A stretch of DNA of 64,000 bases from Blastococcus sp. TF02-8 (GTDB lineage Bacteria > Actinomycetota > Actinomycetes > Mycobacteriales > Geodermatophilaceae), in NCBI RefSeq assembly GCF_003319175.1, contig NZ_QOHK01000001.1, forward strand, positions 62,001 to 126,000, read 5' to 3'. Within the stretch, counting starts at the first letter, position 1, and every line of letters starts with the position of its first letter. The notes beneath the pieces are model-generated. The model was given only the letters and a program-made list of their open reading frames with translations. It ran no database searches and was not told where the DNA came from. The position numbers and the translations under genes are program-made. Positions 31,531 through 40,668 of this stretch are shown piece after piece.

Positions 31531-32445
31531 GTGACGACGATGCTCCTGGACGCGGCCAGCCTCTACTTCCGGGCCTTCTACGGCGTGCCCACCAGCGTCA
31601 CGACGCCGGACGGCCGCCCGATCAACGCCGTCCGCGGGTTCCTCGACATGTCCGCCCGGCTGATCGCCACCCACGGGCCCGACCGGTTCGTCGCCTGCTG
31701 GGACGACGACTGGCGCCCGGCGTTCCGCGTCGAGGCGCTGCCGTCCTACAAGGCCCACCGGGTGGCGGACGAGGGCGGCGAGGAGGTCCCCGACGAGCTG
31801 GGCCCGCAGGTGCCGATCCTGGTCGACGTGCTCGCCGCGGCGGGGATCGCCCGCGTCGGCGCCCCCGGCTACGAGGCCGACGACGTCATCGGCACCCTCG
31901 CGACCCGGGCCCGCGGTCCGGTCGACGTCGTCACCGGTGACCGCGACCTGTTCCAGCTGGTCGACGACGCCCGTGGCGTGCGGGTCCTGTACACCGCGCG
32001 GGGCATCTCCGACCTCGACTTCGTCGACGAGGCCGCCGTCACCGAGAAGTACGGCATCCCTGGCCGCTCCTACGCCGACTTCGCCGTCCTCCGCGGCGAC
32101 CCCAGCGACGGGCTGCCCGGAGTGGCCGGGGTCGGCGCGAAGACGGCGGCGGCGCTGATCAACGAGTTCGGCGACCTGGCCGGCATCCGGGCGGCGGTGG
32201 CCCGCACCGTCGTCCCGAAGCCGCCGCTGACCGCCGCCGTGCTGAAGAAGCTGCACGCCGCCGCCGACTACCTCGACGCCGCGCCCGTCGTCGTGGCCGT
32301 CGCCCGCGACATCGACCTGCCCGCGGTCGAGGGGACGCTCCCCCGCTCCCCCGCCGATCCGGACGCCCTGGCCGCGCTCGCCGAGCAGCACGGCCTGCAG
32401 TCGTCGGTCAGCCGCCTGGGCGCGGTGCTGGGCTGGCGGGGCTGA
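31531..32445 (+). CDS. 5'-3' exonuclease (FEN/PolI N-domain family)
   Basis: The protein has 304 residues. The stand-alone 5'-3' exonuclease fold is shown by LLDAASLYFRAFYG, YKAHR, the acidic metal site GYEADDVIGTLA, VVTGDRDLFQLV, and the helix-hairpin-helix stretch GLPGVAGVGAKTAAALI. These enzymes trim flaps or RNA primers during replication and repair. It corresponds to M. tuberculosis Rv2090 by neighbourhood, from memory. The start is a GTG at 31531. It converges on the DUF4333 gene with 12 bases between. Confidence 0.92.
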   Translation: MTTMLLDAASLYFRAFYGVPTSVTTPDGRPINAVRGFLDMSARLIATHGPDRFVACWDDDWRPAFRVEALPSYKAHRVADEGGEEVPDELGPQVPILVDVLAAAGIARVGAPGYEADDVIGTLATRARGPVDVVTGDRDLFQLVDDARGVRVLYTARGISDLDFVDEAAVTEKYGIPGRSYADFAVLRGDPSDGLPGVAGVGAKTAAALINEFGDLAGIRAAVARTVVPKPPLTAAVLKKLHAAADYLDAAPVVVAVARDIDLPAVEGTLPRSPADPDALAALAEQHGLQSSVSRLGAVLGWRG

Positions 32446-32457
32446 CCGGACGGGCGG

Positions 32458-33201
32458 TCAGGGCTCCCCCCAGGTGTACTGCGCCCCGTCGACGTCGGTG
32501 ATCCGGATCTGGAGGGTGACCTCCTCGTCGTCGGCGGTGACGCCGGTGCACTCGTAGGTGGCCCCCTCCTCCACCTCCATCTCCTCGGCGCACTCGAGAT
32601 CGACCGCCACGCCCTCGCGCTGCTCGAACTGCTCGGCCACGTCCCGCTCGACCGCGCTCCGGGAGAGGACCGTCGGGCCGGTGGTCAGGGCGAGCGCGAC
32701 CACGCCTCCGACCACGACGAGCGCGAGCACGAGCAGACCGAGCAGCAGGCCGCGCCGCTTCTTCCGCGCGGGCTGCGTCGGCACCCCGTACGGCGGCTGG
32801 CCGTACCCGGGAAAGCCGTAGCCGGGCACGCCGTGCTGCGGCATGCCGTATCCCGGCACCCCGTGCGAGGGCGTCCCCTGCGCGGTCTGCTGCGGGTACT
32901 GGGTCTGCTGCGGGTACTGGGCCTGCTGCGGGTACTGGGCCTGCTGCGGGTACTGGACCTGCTGCGGGTACTGGGGCGGCTGGCCGTACTGCGGCCCACC
33001 CGGCTGCTGGCCGTACTGCGGCGGCGCATGGGGCTGCTGCTGGCCCGGGTGCGGGTAGCCACCCCAGGGCTGTCCCGACGGCCCGGAGGGCGGTCCCCAC
33101 GACGGGGGTGCGGGACGTTCGGTGCCGGGTCGCTCGGTGCCGGCGCTCTCGCCCTCGGGACGAGCCGTGGTCGGGTCGTCGTCGTGCGGCGGGTTCGTCA
33201 T
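32458..33201 (-). CDS. DUF4333 protein with Gln/Tyr/Pro-rich N-terminus and one membrane helix
   Basis: The protein has 247 residues. A long low-complexity cytoplasmic N-terminus includes five YPQQ(A/T/V)Q units. One membrane helix follows basic KKRR (LLLGLLVLALVVVGGVVALAL, about residues 150-170). The last 75 residues are the DUF4333 domain with the Cys pair LECAEE and TYECTGV, probably disulfide-bonded outside. The function is unknown. The ATG at 33201 is chosen after a GGAG element and the start of natural sequence. It lies downstream of helY on the same strand, as Rv2091c does in M. tuberculosis, from memory. Confidence 0.85.
   Translation of the reverse strand: MTNPPHDDDPTTARPEGESAGTERPGTERPAPPSWGPPSGPSGQPWGGYPHPGQQQPHAPPQYGQQPGGPQYGQPPQYPQQVQYPQQAQYPQQAQYPQQTQYPQQTAQGTPSHGVPGYGMPQHGVPGYGFPGYGQPPYGVPTQPARKKRRGLLLGLLVLALVVVGGVVALALTTGPTVLSRSAVERDVAEQFEQREGVAVDLECAEEMEVEEGATYECTGVTADDEEVTLQIRITDVDGAQYTWGEP
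32885..32974 (-). repeat. Five 18-bp tandem repeats inside the DUF4333 gene
   Basis: Five near-identical 18-base units encode the six-residue repeat Gln-Tyr-Pro-Gln-Gln-X. Differences are confined to one or two bases per unit, so copy number could change by slippage. Confidence 0.85.
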
Positions 33202-33295
33202 GGTCGCTCCCGGAGCCGTGGCCTGCCCCGGCAGCAGCCGGGCGCGTGGAATTCTGCCGCACCCGGGCAGCGGGCGGAGGGCAACGAATCGCCGG

Positions 33296-36124
33296 TCAGC
33301 CGCCGACGGCGACCGCCACCACGCCCCGCCGGACCCGTTCCACGGCCGCCCGCGCGGTGCGGGCCACCGGCTCGTCGGCCACCTTGGCCAGCTGGTCGAG
33401 CAGGTCGATGAGCTGCCGGGTCCACCGGACGAAGTCGCCCCCGGAGAGCTCGGTCCCGGCCTGTTCCGCGCCGGCCAGCACGCGGTCCAGGCTCTGCCCG
33501 TCGACCCACCGGAACGCCGCCCAGGCGAACCCGAGGTCCAGGTCGCGCGTGGCCGGCACGCCGTGGTCGAGCTCGACGTCCTGCAGGCGGGAGCGGATCC
33601 CGCGCATGGCACCGATCGCGGCGGCCACCTTCCCGGCCGGCACGGCGGGCAGGGCAGGCAGGTCGCGCCGGGCCTCGTACACCAGCGTCGACACGGCCGC
33701 GGCGAGCTCCGCCGGAGTGAGCCCCCGCCAGACGCCGGCGCGGAGGCACTCGGCCACGAGCAGGTCCGCCTCGGACCACACCCGGGCCAGTCGGCGCCCG
33801 TCGTCGGTCACCTTGGCCGTGTCGTCCGCCGCCGTCCCCCCGGCCGCGGTGGCGGGCAGGGCGACCTCGGGGACGAGGTAGCCGAGCTCCTCGAGGACGT
33901 CGCAGGTCCGGTCGAACTGCCGGGTGAGGGAGCCGGTGCGCTGGGCCATCCGACGCTGCAGGGACTCCGCCTCGTGCAGGGCCCGCAGCCAGCGCTCGGC
34001 GACCCGGACCCGCTCCTCGCGGTCGGGCAGCTGGTGCACCGGGTGGTTGCGCAGCGCCTGGCGGAGGTCGGCGAGCACCGGGTCGTCGGCGGCCGCGGAC
34101 CGGCCCTTGTTGATCCGGCGGGCGCCGAGGTCGTTCTCCACCCGGGCGTTGCGCAGCGTGGCGGCGAGGTCGCGCCGGGCGTGCGGGCTGCGGTGGTTGA
34201 AGTTCTTCGGGACACGCACCCGGGCCAGCGACTCCACCGGCGTCGGGAAGTCCACCGAGCCCAAGCGGCCGGCCCACTTGTCCTCGGTGAGGACCAGCGG
34301 CCGCGGGTCGGCCAGGTCGGTGATGCCGGGGTCGAGGACGACGGCCAGCCCCTGACGACGGCCCGTGGGCACGCGGATGACGTCGCCCGGGCGCAGCGCC
34401 GCGAGCGCGTCGGCGGCCTCCATGCGGCGTTTGGCCTGCGAGTCGCGGGACAGCTCCTTCTCCCGGTCGGAGATCTCCCGGCGGATCCGCGCGTACGCGC
34501 CGACGTCGCCACGGTCCGAGCGCATCTCGGCTGCGAGCTGCTCGGCCTCGCGCTCGTGCTGGGCCGCGGACCGCGCGAGGCCGACGACGGAGCGGTCGGC
34601 CTGGAACTGGGCGAACGAGCTGGCCAGCAGCTCGCGGGCGCGGTCGCGGCCGAACGAGCCGACGAGGTTGACCGCCATGTTGTAGCTGGGCCGGAACGAC
34701 GACCGCAGCGGATAGGTCCGGGTGCTGGCCAGCCCGGCCACCACCGAGGGGTCCATGCCCGGTGCCCAGACGACGACGGCGTGCCCCTCGACGTCGATGC
34801 CGCGGCGCCCGGCCCGGCCGGTGAGCTGGGTGTACTCCCCCGGCGTGACGTCGACGTGCGCCTCGCCGTTCCACTTGACCAGGCGCTCGAGGACGACGGT
34901 GCGCGCCGGCATGTTGATGCCCAGCGCGAGGGTCTCGGTGGCGAACACGGCCTTGACCAGACCGCGGACGAAGCACTCCTCGACGGTCTCCTTGAACGCG
35001 GGGACCAGACCCGCGTGGTGGGCGGCGATGCCGGCGAGCAGCCCTTCTCGCCACTCCCAGAACCCGAGGACGTGCAGGTCCTCCTCGGGCAGCGACCCGG
35101 TGCGCTCGTCGATGATCCGCGCGATCTCGGCGCGCTCGGCCTCGTCGGTGAGCCGCAGCCCGCTCATCAGGCACTGGGAGACGGCGGCGTCGCAGCCGTT
35201 GCGGCTGAACACGAAGGTGATCGCCGGGAGCAGTCCGGCCTTGTCCAGCCGCTCGATCACGTCGGAGCGGGCAGGGGGCCGGAACCGGGGCTTGTGGAAG
35301 CTGTCCCGGCGGCCGCTCCCCCACCCCTCGATGCGCCGCTCGTACTCGCGGACGTACCGGACCAGCTCGGGGTCGACCACCGAGGCGCCGCGCTCGCGGG
35401 TGGAGCGCCCGCGCGGGGACTCCTCGTGCTCACCGGCGTGCGCGGCGGGCCGCAGGGAGAACATGTCGAAGACGCGGTTGCCGACGAGCATGTGCTGCCA
35501 CAGCGGGATCGGCCGGATCTCGCTGACCACCACCTCCGTGTCCCCGCGCACGGTGACCAGCCAGTCGCCGAACTCCTCGGCGTTGCTCACCGTCGCCGAC
35601 AGCGACACCAGCGTGACCGAGGCGGGGAGGTGGATGATCACCTCCTCCCAGACGGCGCCGCGGAAGCGGTCGGCGAGGTAGTGCACCTCGTCCATCACCA
35701 CGTAGCCGAGGCCGTCGATCGCCGGGGACTCGGCGTAGAGCATGTTGCGCAGCACCTCGGTGGTCATCACGACCACGGGCGCGTCCCCGTTGACCGCGTT
35801 GTCGCCGGTCAGCAGCCCGACCCGGTCGGCGCCGTAGCGCTCCACCAGGTCGTTGTACTTCTGGTTGGACAACGCCTTGATCGGCGTCGTGTAGAACGCC
35901 TTGCGCCCCTCGGCGAGCGCCTTGTGCACGGCAAACTCGCCCACCACGGTCTTGCCGGCACCGGTGGGCGCGCAGACCAGCACACCGGAGCCGCTCTCCA
36001 GCGCCTCGCAGGCCTCGACCTGGAACGGGTCCAGGGAGAAACCGAGCTCGGCGGTGAAGTCGGCCAGCGTCGGGTGGGAGGTCCGCCTCCGGGCGGCGGC
36101 GTACCGCTCAGCGGGGCTGGACAT
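33296..36124 (-). CDS. helY: DEVH-box helicase HelY (Ski2-like)
   Basis: The protein has 942 residues, full length for HelY. Motif I is CAPTGAGKTVVGEFA (residues about 51-65), motif II is MDEVHYL (145-148 DEVH), motif III SLSATVSNAEEFG, and the second RecA-like domain has QLTGRAGRRGID (motif VI). The Ski2/Mtr4-type C-terminal region follows. It should unwind RNA or DNA in the cytoplasm using ATP; the biological role in actinobacteria is not settled. A TAACGT box lies six bases before the ATG. Its stop is followed by the DUF4333 gene. Confidence 0.94.
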   Translation of the reverse strand: MSSPAERYAAARRRTSHPTLADFTAELGFSLDPFQVEACEALESGSGVLVCAPTGAGKTVVGEFAVHKALAEGRKAFYTTPIKALSNQKYNDLVERYGADRVGLLTGDNAVNGDAPVVVMTTEVLRNMLYAESPAIDGLGYVVMDEVHYLADRFRGAVWEEVIIHLPASVTLVSLSATVSNAEEFGDWLVTVRGDTEVVVSEIRPIPLWQHMLVGNRVFDMFSLRPAAHAGEHEESPRGRSTRERGASVVDPELVRYVREYERRIEGWGSGRRDSFHKPRFRPPARSDVIERLDKAGLLPAITFVFSRNGCDAAVSQCLMSGLRLTDEAERAEIARIIDERTGSLPEEDLHVLGFWEWREGLLAGIAAHHAGLVPAFKETVEECFVRGLVKAVFATETLALGINMPARTVVLERLVKWNGEAHVDVTPGEYTQLTGRAGRRGIDVEGHAVVVWAPGMDPSVVAGLASTRTYPLRSSFRPSYNMAVNLVGSFGRDRARELLASSFAQFQADRSVVGLARSAAQHEREAEQLAAEMRSDRGDVGAYARIRREISDREKELSRDSQAKRRMEAADALAALRPGDVIRVPTGRRQGLAVVLDPGITDLADPRPLVLTEDKWAGRLGSVDFPTPVESLARVRVPKNFNHRSPHARRDLAATLRNARVENDLGARRINKGRSAAADDPVLADLRQALRNHPVHQLPDREERVRVAERWLRALHEAESLQRRMAQRTGSLTRQFDRTCDVLEELGYLVPEVALPATAAGGTAADDTAKVTDDGRRLARVWSEADLLVAECLRAGVWRGLTPAELAAAVSTLVYEARRDLPALPAVPAGKVAAAIGAMRGIRSRLQDVELDHGVPATRDLDLGFAWAAFRWVDGQSLDRVLAGAEQAGTELSGGDFVRWTRQLIDLLDQLAKVADEPVARTARAAVERVRRGVVAVAVGG

Positions 36125-36130
36125 GCCCCC

Positions 36131-36136
36131 ACGTTA
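36131..36136 (-). promoter_or_regulatory. Putative -10 box (TAACGT) of helY
   Basis: On the minus strand TAACGT lies six bases before the helY ATG. It falls in the last codons of the upstream lipid kinase gene, so helY may have its own leaderless promoter. Confidence 0.4.
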
Positions 36137-37039
36137 GGCGGTCGGTGCACCGCCGACCGGGCGGGAGCCGACGACGCGCACGGCGCCTGGGACGCACTCG
36201 GCCACCGCGGGCAGCGGGGCCACCGGCTCGCCGTCGGCGTAGGTGCTCACCCCGGCGCACCGGAGCTCGACCCTCGCCGCCCGGTGCACCGAGACGGCGG
36301 GGTGGTCGACGTGCGTGCCGTCGGCGAGCCGGGGCTTGGTGCGCACCAGCTCCAGCCGCGAGCTCGCGCCCACGACGGTGACGTCGAGCAGGCCGTCGGT
36401 GGGGTCTGCGTCCGGGCAGATCTTCATGCCACCGCCGTACCAGGGGGTGTTGCCGACGGCGACCATCGTGGCGGCCAGCGTCCGCTCCACCCCGTCCAGC
36501 GTCAGCGTCACCTCGTAGGCGCGCAGCCGCGCCAGCTCCAGCAGGACGGCGACGTCGTACCGGCGGCGGCCGCGCGGCCAGCGCAGCCGGTTGGCGCGGT
36601 CGGTGACGGCGGAATCGAACCCGCAGCAGAGCACCGTGGCCCACCACCGGCCGTCGGTGCGCCCGGCGTCGACGGAGCGGCTGCGCACGGCGAGCAGGTC
36701 GGCCGCAGCGGCCCGCGCGGCCGCCACGGGATCGGCGGGGACCTCCAGGGCCAGGGCGAGGTCGTTGCCCGTACCGGCCGGCACCACGGCGAGCGGGACG
36801 GGCGTGCCGGCGACCGCCTGGAGCGCCGCGTGGGCGCTGCCGTCACCCCCCACCGCGACCACGGCACCGGTCCCCGCCGCCACGGCCTCGGCGGCCTGGC
36901 GCTCGGCCTCCGCGCCCGTCCTCGCGGGAAGCACCTGCGGGGTGAGGCCCGCCTCGCGCAGGGCGGTCAGGACGGCTCCGGCGCGCTCGCGGGCGCGGCC
37001 CCGCCCGGCGGCAGGGCTGACGAGGACGGCGACGTCCAC
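36134..37039 (-). CDS. Diacylglycerol kinase-like lipid kinase
   Basis: The protein has 301 residues. The DAGK catalytic signature is VVAVGGDGSAHAALQAV (about residues 61-77) and VPAGTGNDLALAL (about 86-98), followed by the beta-sandwich domain with NTPWYGGGMKICPDADPTDG (shown by GGGMKICP). The enzyme phosphorylates a lipid such as diacylglycerol with ATP at the membrane face. The start is a GTG at 37039. It lies four bases after the tatC stop on the same strand and ends nine bases before helY, so it may share a transcript with the tat genes. Confidence 0.9.
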   Translation of the reverse strand: MDVAVLVSPAAGRGRARERAGAVLTALREAGLTPQVLPARTGAEAERQAAEAVAAGTGAVVAVGGDGSAHAALQAVAGTPVPLAVVPAGTGNDLALALEVPADPVAAARAAAADLLAVRSRSVDAGRTDGRWWATVLCCGFDSAVTDRANRLRWPRGRRRYDVAVLLELARLRAYEVTLTLDGVERTLAATMVAVGNTPWYGGGMKICPDADPTDGLLDVTVVGASSRLELVRTKPRLADGTHVDHPAVSVHRAARVELRCAGVSTYADGEPVAPLPAVAECVPGAVRVVGSRPVGGAPTA

Positions 37040-37043
37040 CGGA

Positions 37044-37958
37044 TCAGAGGCGGGGCGGGGTCGAGGTGTCGACCGAGGACGTCGGCTCGAGCACCGAGGG
37101 ACGCGCGTCCAGCGGCGAGGCCTCGTCGTCGTCGAGCTCGTGGAAGTGCTCCGCGGCGTCCCGCCGGGCGCGGCGGCGGTCGACGATCCGGGTGACCTGG
37201 ATGGCCAGCTCGAACAGCACGATCATCGGCCCGGCCATGAGCAGCATGGTGAACGGGTCCTGCGTCGGCGTCACGAACGCCGCGAACACGATGGTGAGGA
37301 AGAAGATCCACCGCCGGCTCCGGCTGAGCACCTCGTGGCTCAGCGCGCCGACCAGGTTCAGCGCGACGGCGATCAGCGGCAGCTCGAAGCTCACGCCGAA
37401 GGCGACCAGCAGGGAGAGCAGGAAGCCGATGTAGTCCGGCGCGGTCAGGGCGACGACGACGCCGTCGCCGGCCAGCGACAGCAGGAGTTCCAGCCCCTTG
37501 GACAGGGACACGTAGGCGAGCACCGCGCCCGCGGCGAACAGCGTGGTGGAGATCAGCACGAACCCGATGCCGTACCGCTTCTCGTTGCGCTTGAGACCCG
37601 GGGTGATGAAGGCCCACAGCTGGTAGAGCCAGAAGGGCGCCGACAGCACCGCCCCGGCCAGCAGCGAGACCTTGAGCCGGATGAAGACGCCACCGAAGAC
37701 GTCGAGGATCAGCAGGCCGCAGCCGGTGCTGCCGTCGCCGTAGCGCAGGTCGGGGTCCAGGTTGCAGTAGGGCGCGCGGATGAAGTCGCCCAGACCGTGC
37801 TCGTACCACCAGAAGGCGACGGCGGTGCCGATCGCGAGGAACAGCAGTGCCTTGCCGACCCGGTTGCGCAGCTCGGTCAGGTGGGCGACGAGGGTCATCG
37901 TCGCCTGCGCATCACGCGGCGGACGGCGACGCCGCACGCTCCTGGTGGCCTCGCTCAC
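37044..37958 (-). CDS. tatC: Sec-independent protein translocase TatC
   Basis: The protein has 304 residues. It has the TatC N-terminal LVAHLTELRNRVGKAL, six membrane helices, the first periplasmic loop and FWLYQLWAFITPGLKRNEKRY (family core LWAFITPGL). It also has FELPLIAVALNLVG and FVTPTQDPFTML. TatC recognises twin-arginine signals and, with TatA, exports folded proteins. The GTG at 37958 gives the usual basic N-terminal leader RRRRPPRDAQATM; an internal ATG 20 codons later would remove it. The C-terminal 60 residues are polar and extended. Confidence 0.94.
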   Translation of the reverse strand: MSEATRSVRRRRPPRDAQATMTLVAHLTELRNRVGKALLFLAIGTAVAFWWYEHGLGDFIRAPYCNLDPDLRYGDGSTGCGLLILDVFGGVFIRLKVSLLAGAVLSAPFWLYQLWAFITPGLKRNEKRYGIGFVLISTTLFAAGAVLAYVSLSKGLELLLSLAGDGVVVALTAPDYIGFLLSLLVAFGVSFELPLIAVALNLVGALSHEVLSRSRRWIFFLTIVFAAFVTPTQDPFTMLLMAGPMIVLFELAIQVTRIVDRRRARRDAAEHFHELDDDEASPLDARPSVLEPTSSVDTSTPPRL

Positions 37959-37983
37959 CGCCGTCCTGCCGGGTGCGGGTGGG

Positions 37984-38340
37984 TCAGCGTGAACCGTCGG
38001 TCGTGCGCGCCTGCTCGGCGCGGGCACGCAGCTCGGCGGCACGCAGCTCCGCCTGGCGGGCCTCCTCGTGCAGCTTCGCGGTCAGGTCGCCGGACGCCGA
38101 CGTCGTCGTGCCGGCCGGGAGCACCTCGCCACGGACCGGGGTGCTCGTCCGGGCCGCCTCGCGCGTGCGGACGTCCGCGGCCGCCGAGTCGTCGTCCTTC
38201 ATGCCCTTCATCTCGCCCTTGAAGATGCGCAGCGAACGGCCGAGGGAGCGGGAGGCGTCCGGCAGCTTCTTGTAGCCGCCGAACAGCAGGAGCGCCACCA
38301 CGAGGATGATCAGCAGCTCCGGTACGCCGAGTCCGGCCAT
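37984..38340 (-). CDS. tatA: Sec-independent protein translocase TatA
   Basis: The protein has 118 residues. One N-terminal membrane helix, [21 protein letters not shown], is followed by the amphipathic helix [18 protein letters not shown] and a long charged tail. FGxxKLP is the TatA hallmark. It forms the export pore with TatC, encoded 25 bases downstream. The ATG at 38340 is chosen, giving the typical short [10 protein letters not shown] start and a GGAGGG element upstream; an ATG five codons earlier is less likely. Confidence 0.93.
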   Translation of the reverse strand: MAGLGVPELLIILVVALLLFGGYKKLPDASRSLGRSLRIFKGEMKGMKDDDSAAADVRTREAARTSTPVRGEVLPAGTTTSASGDLTAKLHEEARQAELRAAELRARAEQARTTDGSR

Positions 38341-38427
38341 GAGGGGTCCCTCCACAGGTCGATTCGCTCGGGATACTACGCCCCGGGGGCCTTCTCCCCC
38401 GGGCTCGCGCAGTTCGGCGGGCGGGCT

Positions 38428-38628
38428 TCAGCTCTCGTCCGCCCGGCCGCGTGCCCGCTCCGCAGCGGCGACCGTCGCCTGCACCTGCTCGAGCACCGGC
38501 CGCAGCTCCCGGGCACCGGCGTCGAGCTCGCGACGCAGCCGCGCGACCCCACCCAGCACGCCGTGGAGCAGCACCGCCAGGACGATCAGCGCCAGCACGG
38601 CCACGGCGAGGGAGATCCAGAGCACCAC
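38428..38628 (-). CDS. Small membrane protein with coiled-coil tail
   Basis: The protein has 66 residues: one N-terminal membrane helix (LWISLAVAVLALIVLAVLLHGV) and a charged helical tail (ARLRRELDAGARELRPVLEQVQATVAAAERARGR) that may form a coiled coil. It starts at a GTG ten bases after the pafC stop and sits before tatA on the same strand, so it belongs to the pafBC-tat stretch. It is not recognised. It could be a scaffold-like small protein, but this is only inferred from shape. Confidence 0.65.
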   Translation of the reverse strand: MVLWISLAVAVLALIVLAVLLHGVLGGVARLRRELDAGARELRPVLEQVQATVAAAERARGRADES

Positions 38629-38638
38629 GACCGCGACC

Positions 38639-39625
38639 CTAGCCGCCGGCCGGCCGGTGCTCGATCCCGTACCGGCGCAGCGCCTCCCGCGCCTCCGCCG
38701 CGACCTGCATCCCGAGTTCGGCGGGCTCGTCCACCAGGGCGTTCCCGCCGAGCGTGGCGACCAGGCGCCGGGCCCAGGCGAGGTCGGCGGTGCGCACGGT
38801 GACCGCCAGCCCGCCGGGCGGGTCGTCGACCGGGGCGACGTCCTCCACCGGGTAGTAGTCGGCGACCCATCGCCCGGCACGGGCGAGCCGCAGCCGGACG
38901 GCGGGCGAGTCCTGCTCCGGCCGGTAGACGCCGCCGTCGACGGTGCGGCTGGTCGCCTGCGGCGGCGGCGCGGCGGGCTCGTCGAGCACGACGACGTCGT
39001 CGACCCGGTCCAGCCGGAACAACCGCACGCCCTCGGCGCGCCGGCACCAGGCTTCCAGGTACCAGCGACCGTCGACCAGCAGCAGCTGCATGGGGTCGAC
39101 GGTCCGCTCGGTGCGCTCGTCGCGGGTGGGCACGTAGTAGTGCAGGTGCAGGGCGCGCCCGCCCTCCAGCGCGGACCGGACGACCGCGAGCGTCTCCTCA
39201 CGGGCGTCCACGCTGACCGCGACGGGGGTCACCCGCTCGGCGGCGTCGCCCGCGGCGGCGGACACCTTCGCCAGCGCCCGGCTGACGGCGTCCCGCTCGG
39301 CCAGCCCCGGCAGCTCCAGCAGGGTGCGCAGGGCGACCACGAGCGCGACCGCCTCGTCGGTGGTCAGCCGCAGCGGCCGCACCATGCCGGCGCTGAAGGT
39401 GACCTTCACCCGGTCACCCTCGAAGGAGACGTCGATGAGGTCCCCGGGGCCGTAGCCCGGCAGACCGCACATCCAGAGGAGCTCGAGGTCGGCGCGGACC
39501 TGGCGCTCGCTCACCCCGAAGTCGCGGGCGGCCTCGGTCAGCGCCACCCCGTCCGGCCGCGCGGAGAGGTACGGGACGAGGGCCAGCAGCCGCGTCATGC
39601 GGTCGGTGGTGCCGGTCGCGGTCAC
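38639..39625 (-). CDS. pafC: WYL-domain regulator PafC
   Basis: The protein has 328 residues. The N-terminal wHTH is MTRLLALVPYLSARPDGVALTEAARDFGVSERQVRADLELLWMCG in outline (helix core ALTEAARDFGVSERQVRADL). Then comes the WYL domain with LHLHYYVPTRDE and VDGRWYLEAWCRRAEGVRLF, and the C-terminal WCX extension. PafC pairs with PafB to activate DNA-damage genes in mycobacteria, independent of LexA. The GTG at 39625 overlaps the pafB stop (GTGA). The name comes from family and position next to pafB. Confidence 0.92.
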   Translation of the reverse strand: MTATGTTDRMTRLLALVPYLSARPDGVALTEAARDFGVSERQVRADLELLWMCGLPGYGPGDLIDVSFEGDRVKVTFSAGMVRPLRLTTDEAVALVVALRTLLELPGLAERDAVSRALAKVSAAAGDAAERVTPVAVSVDAREETLAVVRSALEGGRALHLHYYVPTRDERTERTVDPMQLLLVDGRWYLEAWCRRAEGVRLFRLDRVDDVVVLDEPAAPPPQATSRTVDGGVYRPEQDSPAVRLRLARAGRWVADYYPVEDVAPVDDPPGGLAVTVRTADLAWARRLVATLGGNALVDEPAELGMQVAAEAREALRRYGIEHRPAGG

Positions 39626-40599
39626 GCGCTCTCCCCCATGGCGGCCAGTCGCGTGAGCCGCTCGACGACCGCGTCGCGCATCTCGGTGGGGGCCTCGACG
39701 ACGACGTCGGCACCGTAGGCGGTCAGCTCGTCGGCGAGGGCCCAGGGCTCGGTGGTGCGCAGTTCCAGCCGGTCGTCCCCGTCGTCGGCCGGGTCGAGCG
39801 AGGTGGCCCGGCGGCGCAGCCCGACGGCGGTGCCGGGACGCGCGCGGACCACCACCAGGTGCTCCTCCCCGCCGACCTGGCGGGCCACGACCGAGGTCAG
39901 GTCGAGGTCGGCCGGGGGGTCGAAGGCGTCGGCCGGTCCCGTCGCCTTCGGCGTGCCCGCCACCCGGGAGAGCCGGAAGACCCGGTCGGCCCGGCGGTCC
40001 AGGTCGAAGCCCACGAGGTACCAGCGGCCGTGCCAGGCGACGACGCCCCACGGCTGCACGTGCCGCCGGACCGCGGTGTCCTCGTCGGGGCGGCGGTAGT
40101 CGAACTCCAGCGCCCGACGGTCCCGGGCGGCGGCGTAGCAGGGCTCGAACGCGGCCTCCCCGCGGTCGAGCCGCGGCTGGATGGGCAGCGAGCGGGTGGT
40201 GTCGACGTCGACCCCGGCGGCTCTGAGCTTGACCAGCGCGCTCTGCGCCGCGCCGGCCAGGCGAGCGGACTCCCACAGCCGCAGCGCGAGGCCGACGGCG
40301 GCGGCCTCCTCGCCGGTCAGGTGGATCTCGGGCAGCTCGTAGTCCGCTCGCGCGATGCGGTAGCCGTCCTCGGTGTCGAAGACGCTCGTGCGCCCGGTCT
40401 CCAGCGGCACGCCCATCTCGCGCAGGTCGGCCTTGTCCCGCTCGAACATCCGCTTGAAGGCCTCGTCCGCGCGATCGCTGCCGTCATCCGCCTCGTAGCC
40501 GGGCACGGTCGCGCGGATCCGGGCGGCGGTCACGTACTGCCGGGTGCTGAGCAGCGCGATGACCAGGTTGACCAGTCGTTCCGCCCGCTTGGCCGCCAT
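39622..40599 (-). CDS. pafB: WYL-domain regulator PafB
   Basis: The protein has 325 residues. It begins MAAKRAERLVNLVIALLSTRQYVTAARIRATVPGY in outline (wHTH core ERLVNLVIALL), then FKRMFERDKADLREMGVPLE, the PafB-like signature. The WYL domain has LEFDYRRPDED and WHGRWYLVGFDLDRRADRVFRLSR (core RWYLVGFD). PafB and PafC together form the DNA-damage transcription activator. The ATG at 40599 follows a TAGCCT box by seven bases. pafBC lies 2.25 kb away from pafA here, with two other genes between. Confidence 0.92.
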   Translation of the reverse strand: MAAKRAERLVNLVIALLSTRQYVTAARIRATVPGYEADDGSDRADEAFKRMFERDKADLREMGVPLETGRTSVFDTEDGYRIARADYELPEIHLTGEEAAAVGLALRLWESARLAGAAQSALVKLRAAGVDVDTTRSLPIQPRLDRGEAAFEPCYAAARDRRALEFDYRRPDEDTAVRRHVQPWGVVAWHGRWYLVGFDLDRRADRVFRLSRVAGTPKATGPADAFDPPADLDLTSVVARQVGGEEHLVVVRARPGTAVGLRRRATSLDPADDGDDRLELRTTEPWALADELTAYGADVVVEAPTEMRDAVVERLTRLAAMGESA

Positions 40600-40606
40600 G
40601 CCCCAC

Positions 40607-40612
40607 AGGCTA
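40607..40612 (-). promoter_or_regulatory. Putative -10 box (TAGCCT) of pafBC
   Basis: On the minus strand TAGCCT lies seven bases before the pafB ATG. The divergent DUF3866 gene has its own TAGCCT box 44 bases away. Confidence 0.45.
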
Positions 40613-40656
40613 GAGGAAGCACCCCCTGCCGCCCGGCCGCGCGGCGCGACCCTCGA

Positions 40657-40662
40657 TAGCCT
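40657..40662 (+). promoter_or_regulatory. Putative -10 box (TAGCCT) of the DUF3866 gene
   Basis: TAGCCT lies six bases before the ATG at 40669, back to back with the pafB box. Confidence 0.45.
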
Positions 40663-40668
40663 GCCGGT

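Noticed and set aside
32885-32974. Regular 18-bp repeats as a CRISPR array
   Set aside because: The units are contiguous without spacers and encode protein repeats in frame. No cas genes exist; the Cas4-like nuclease at 52969 stands alone.
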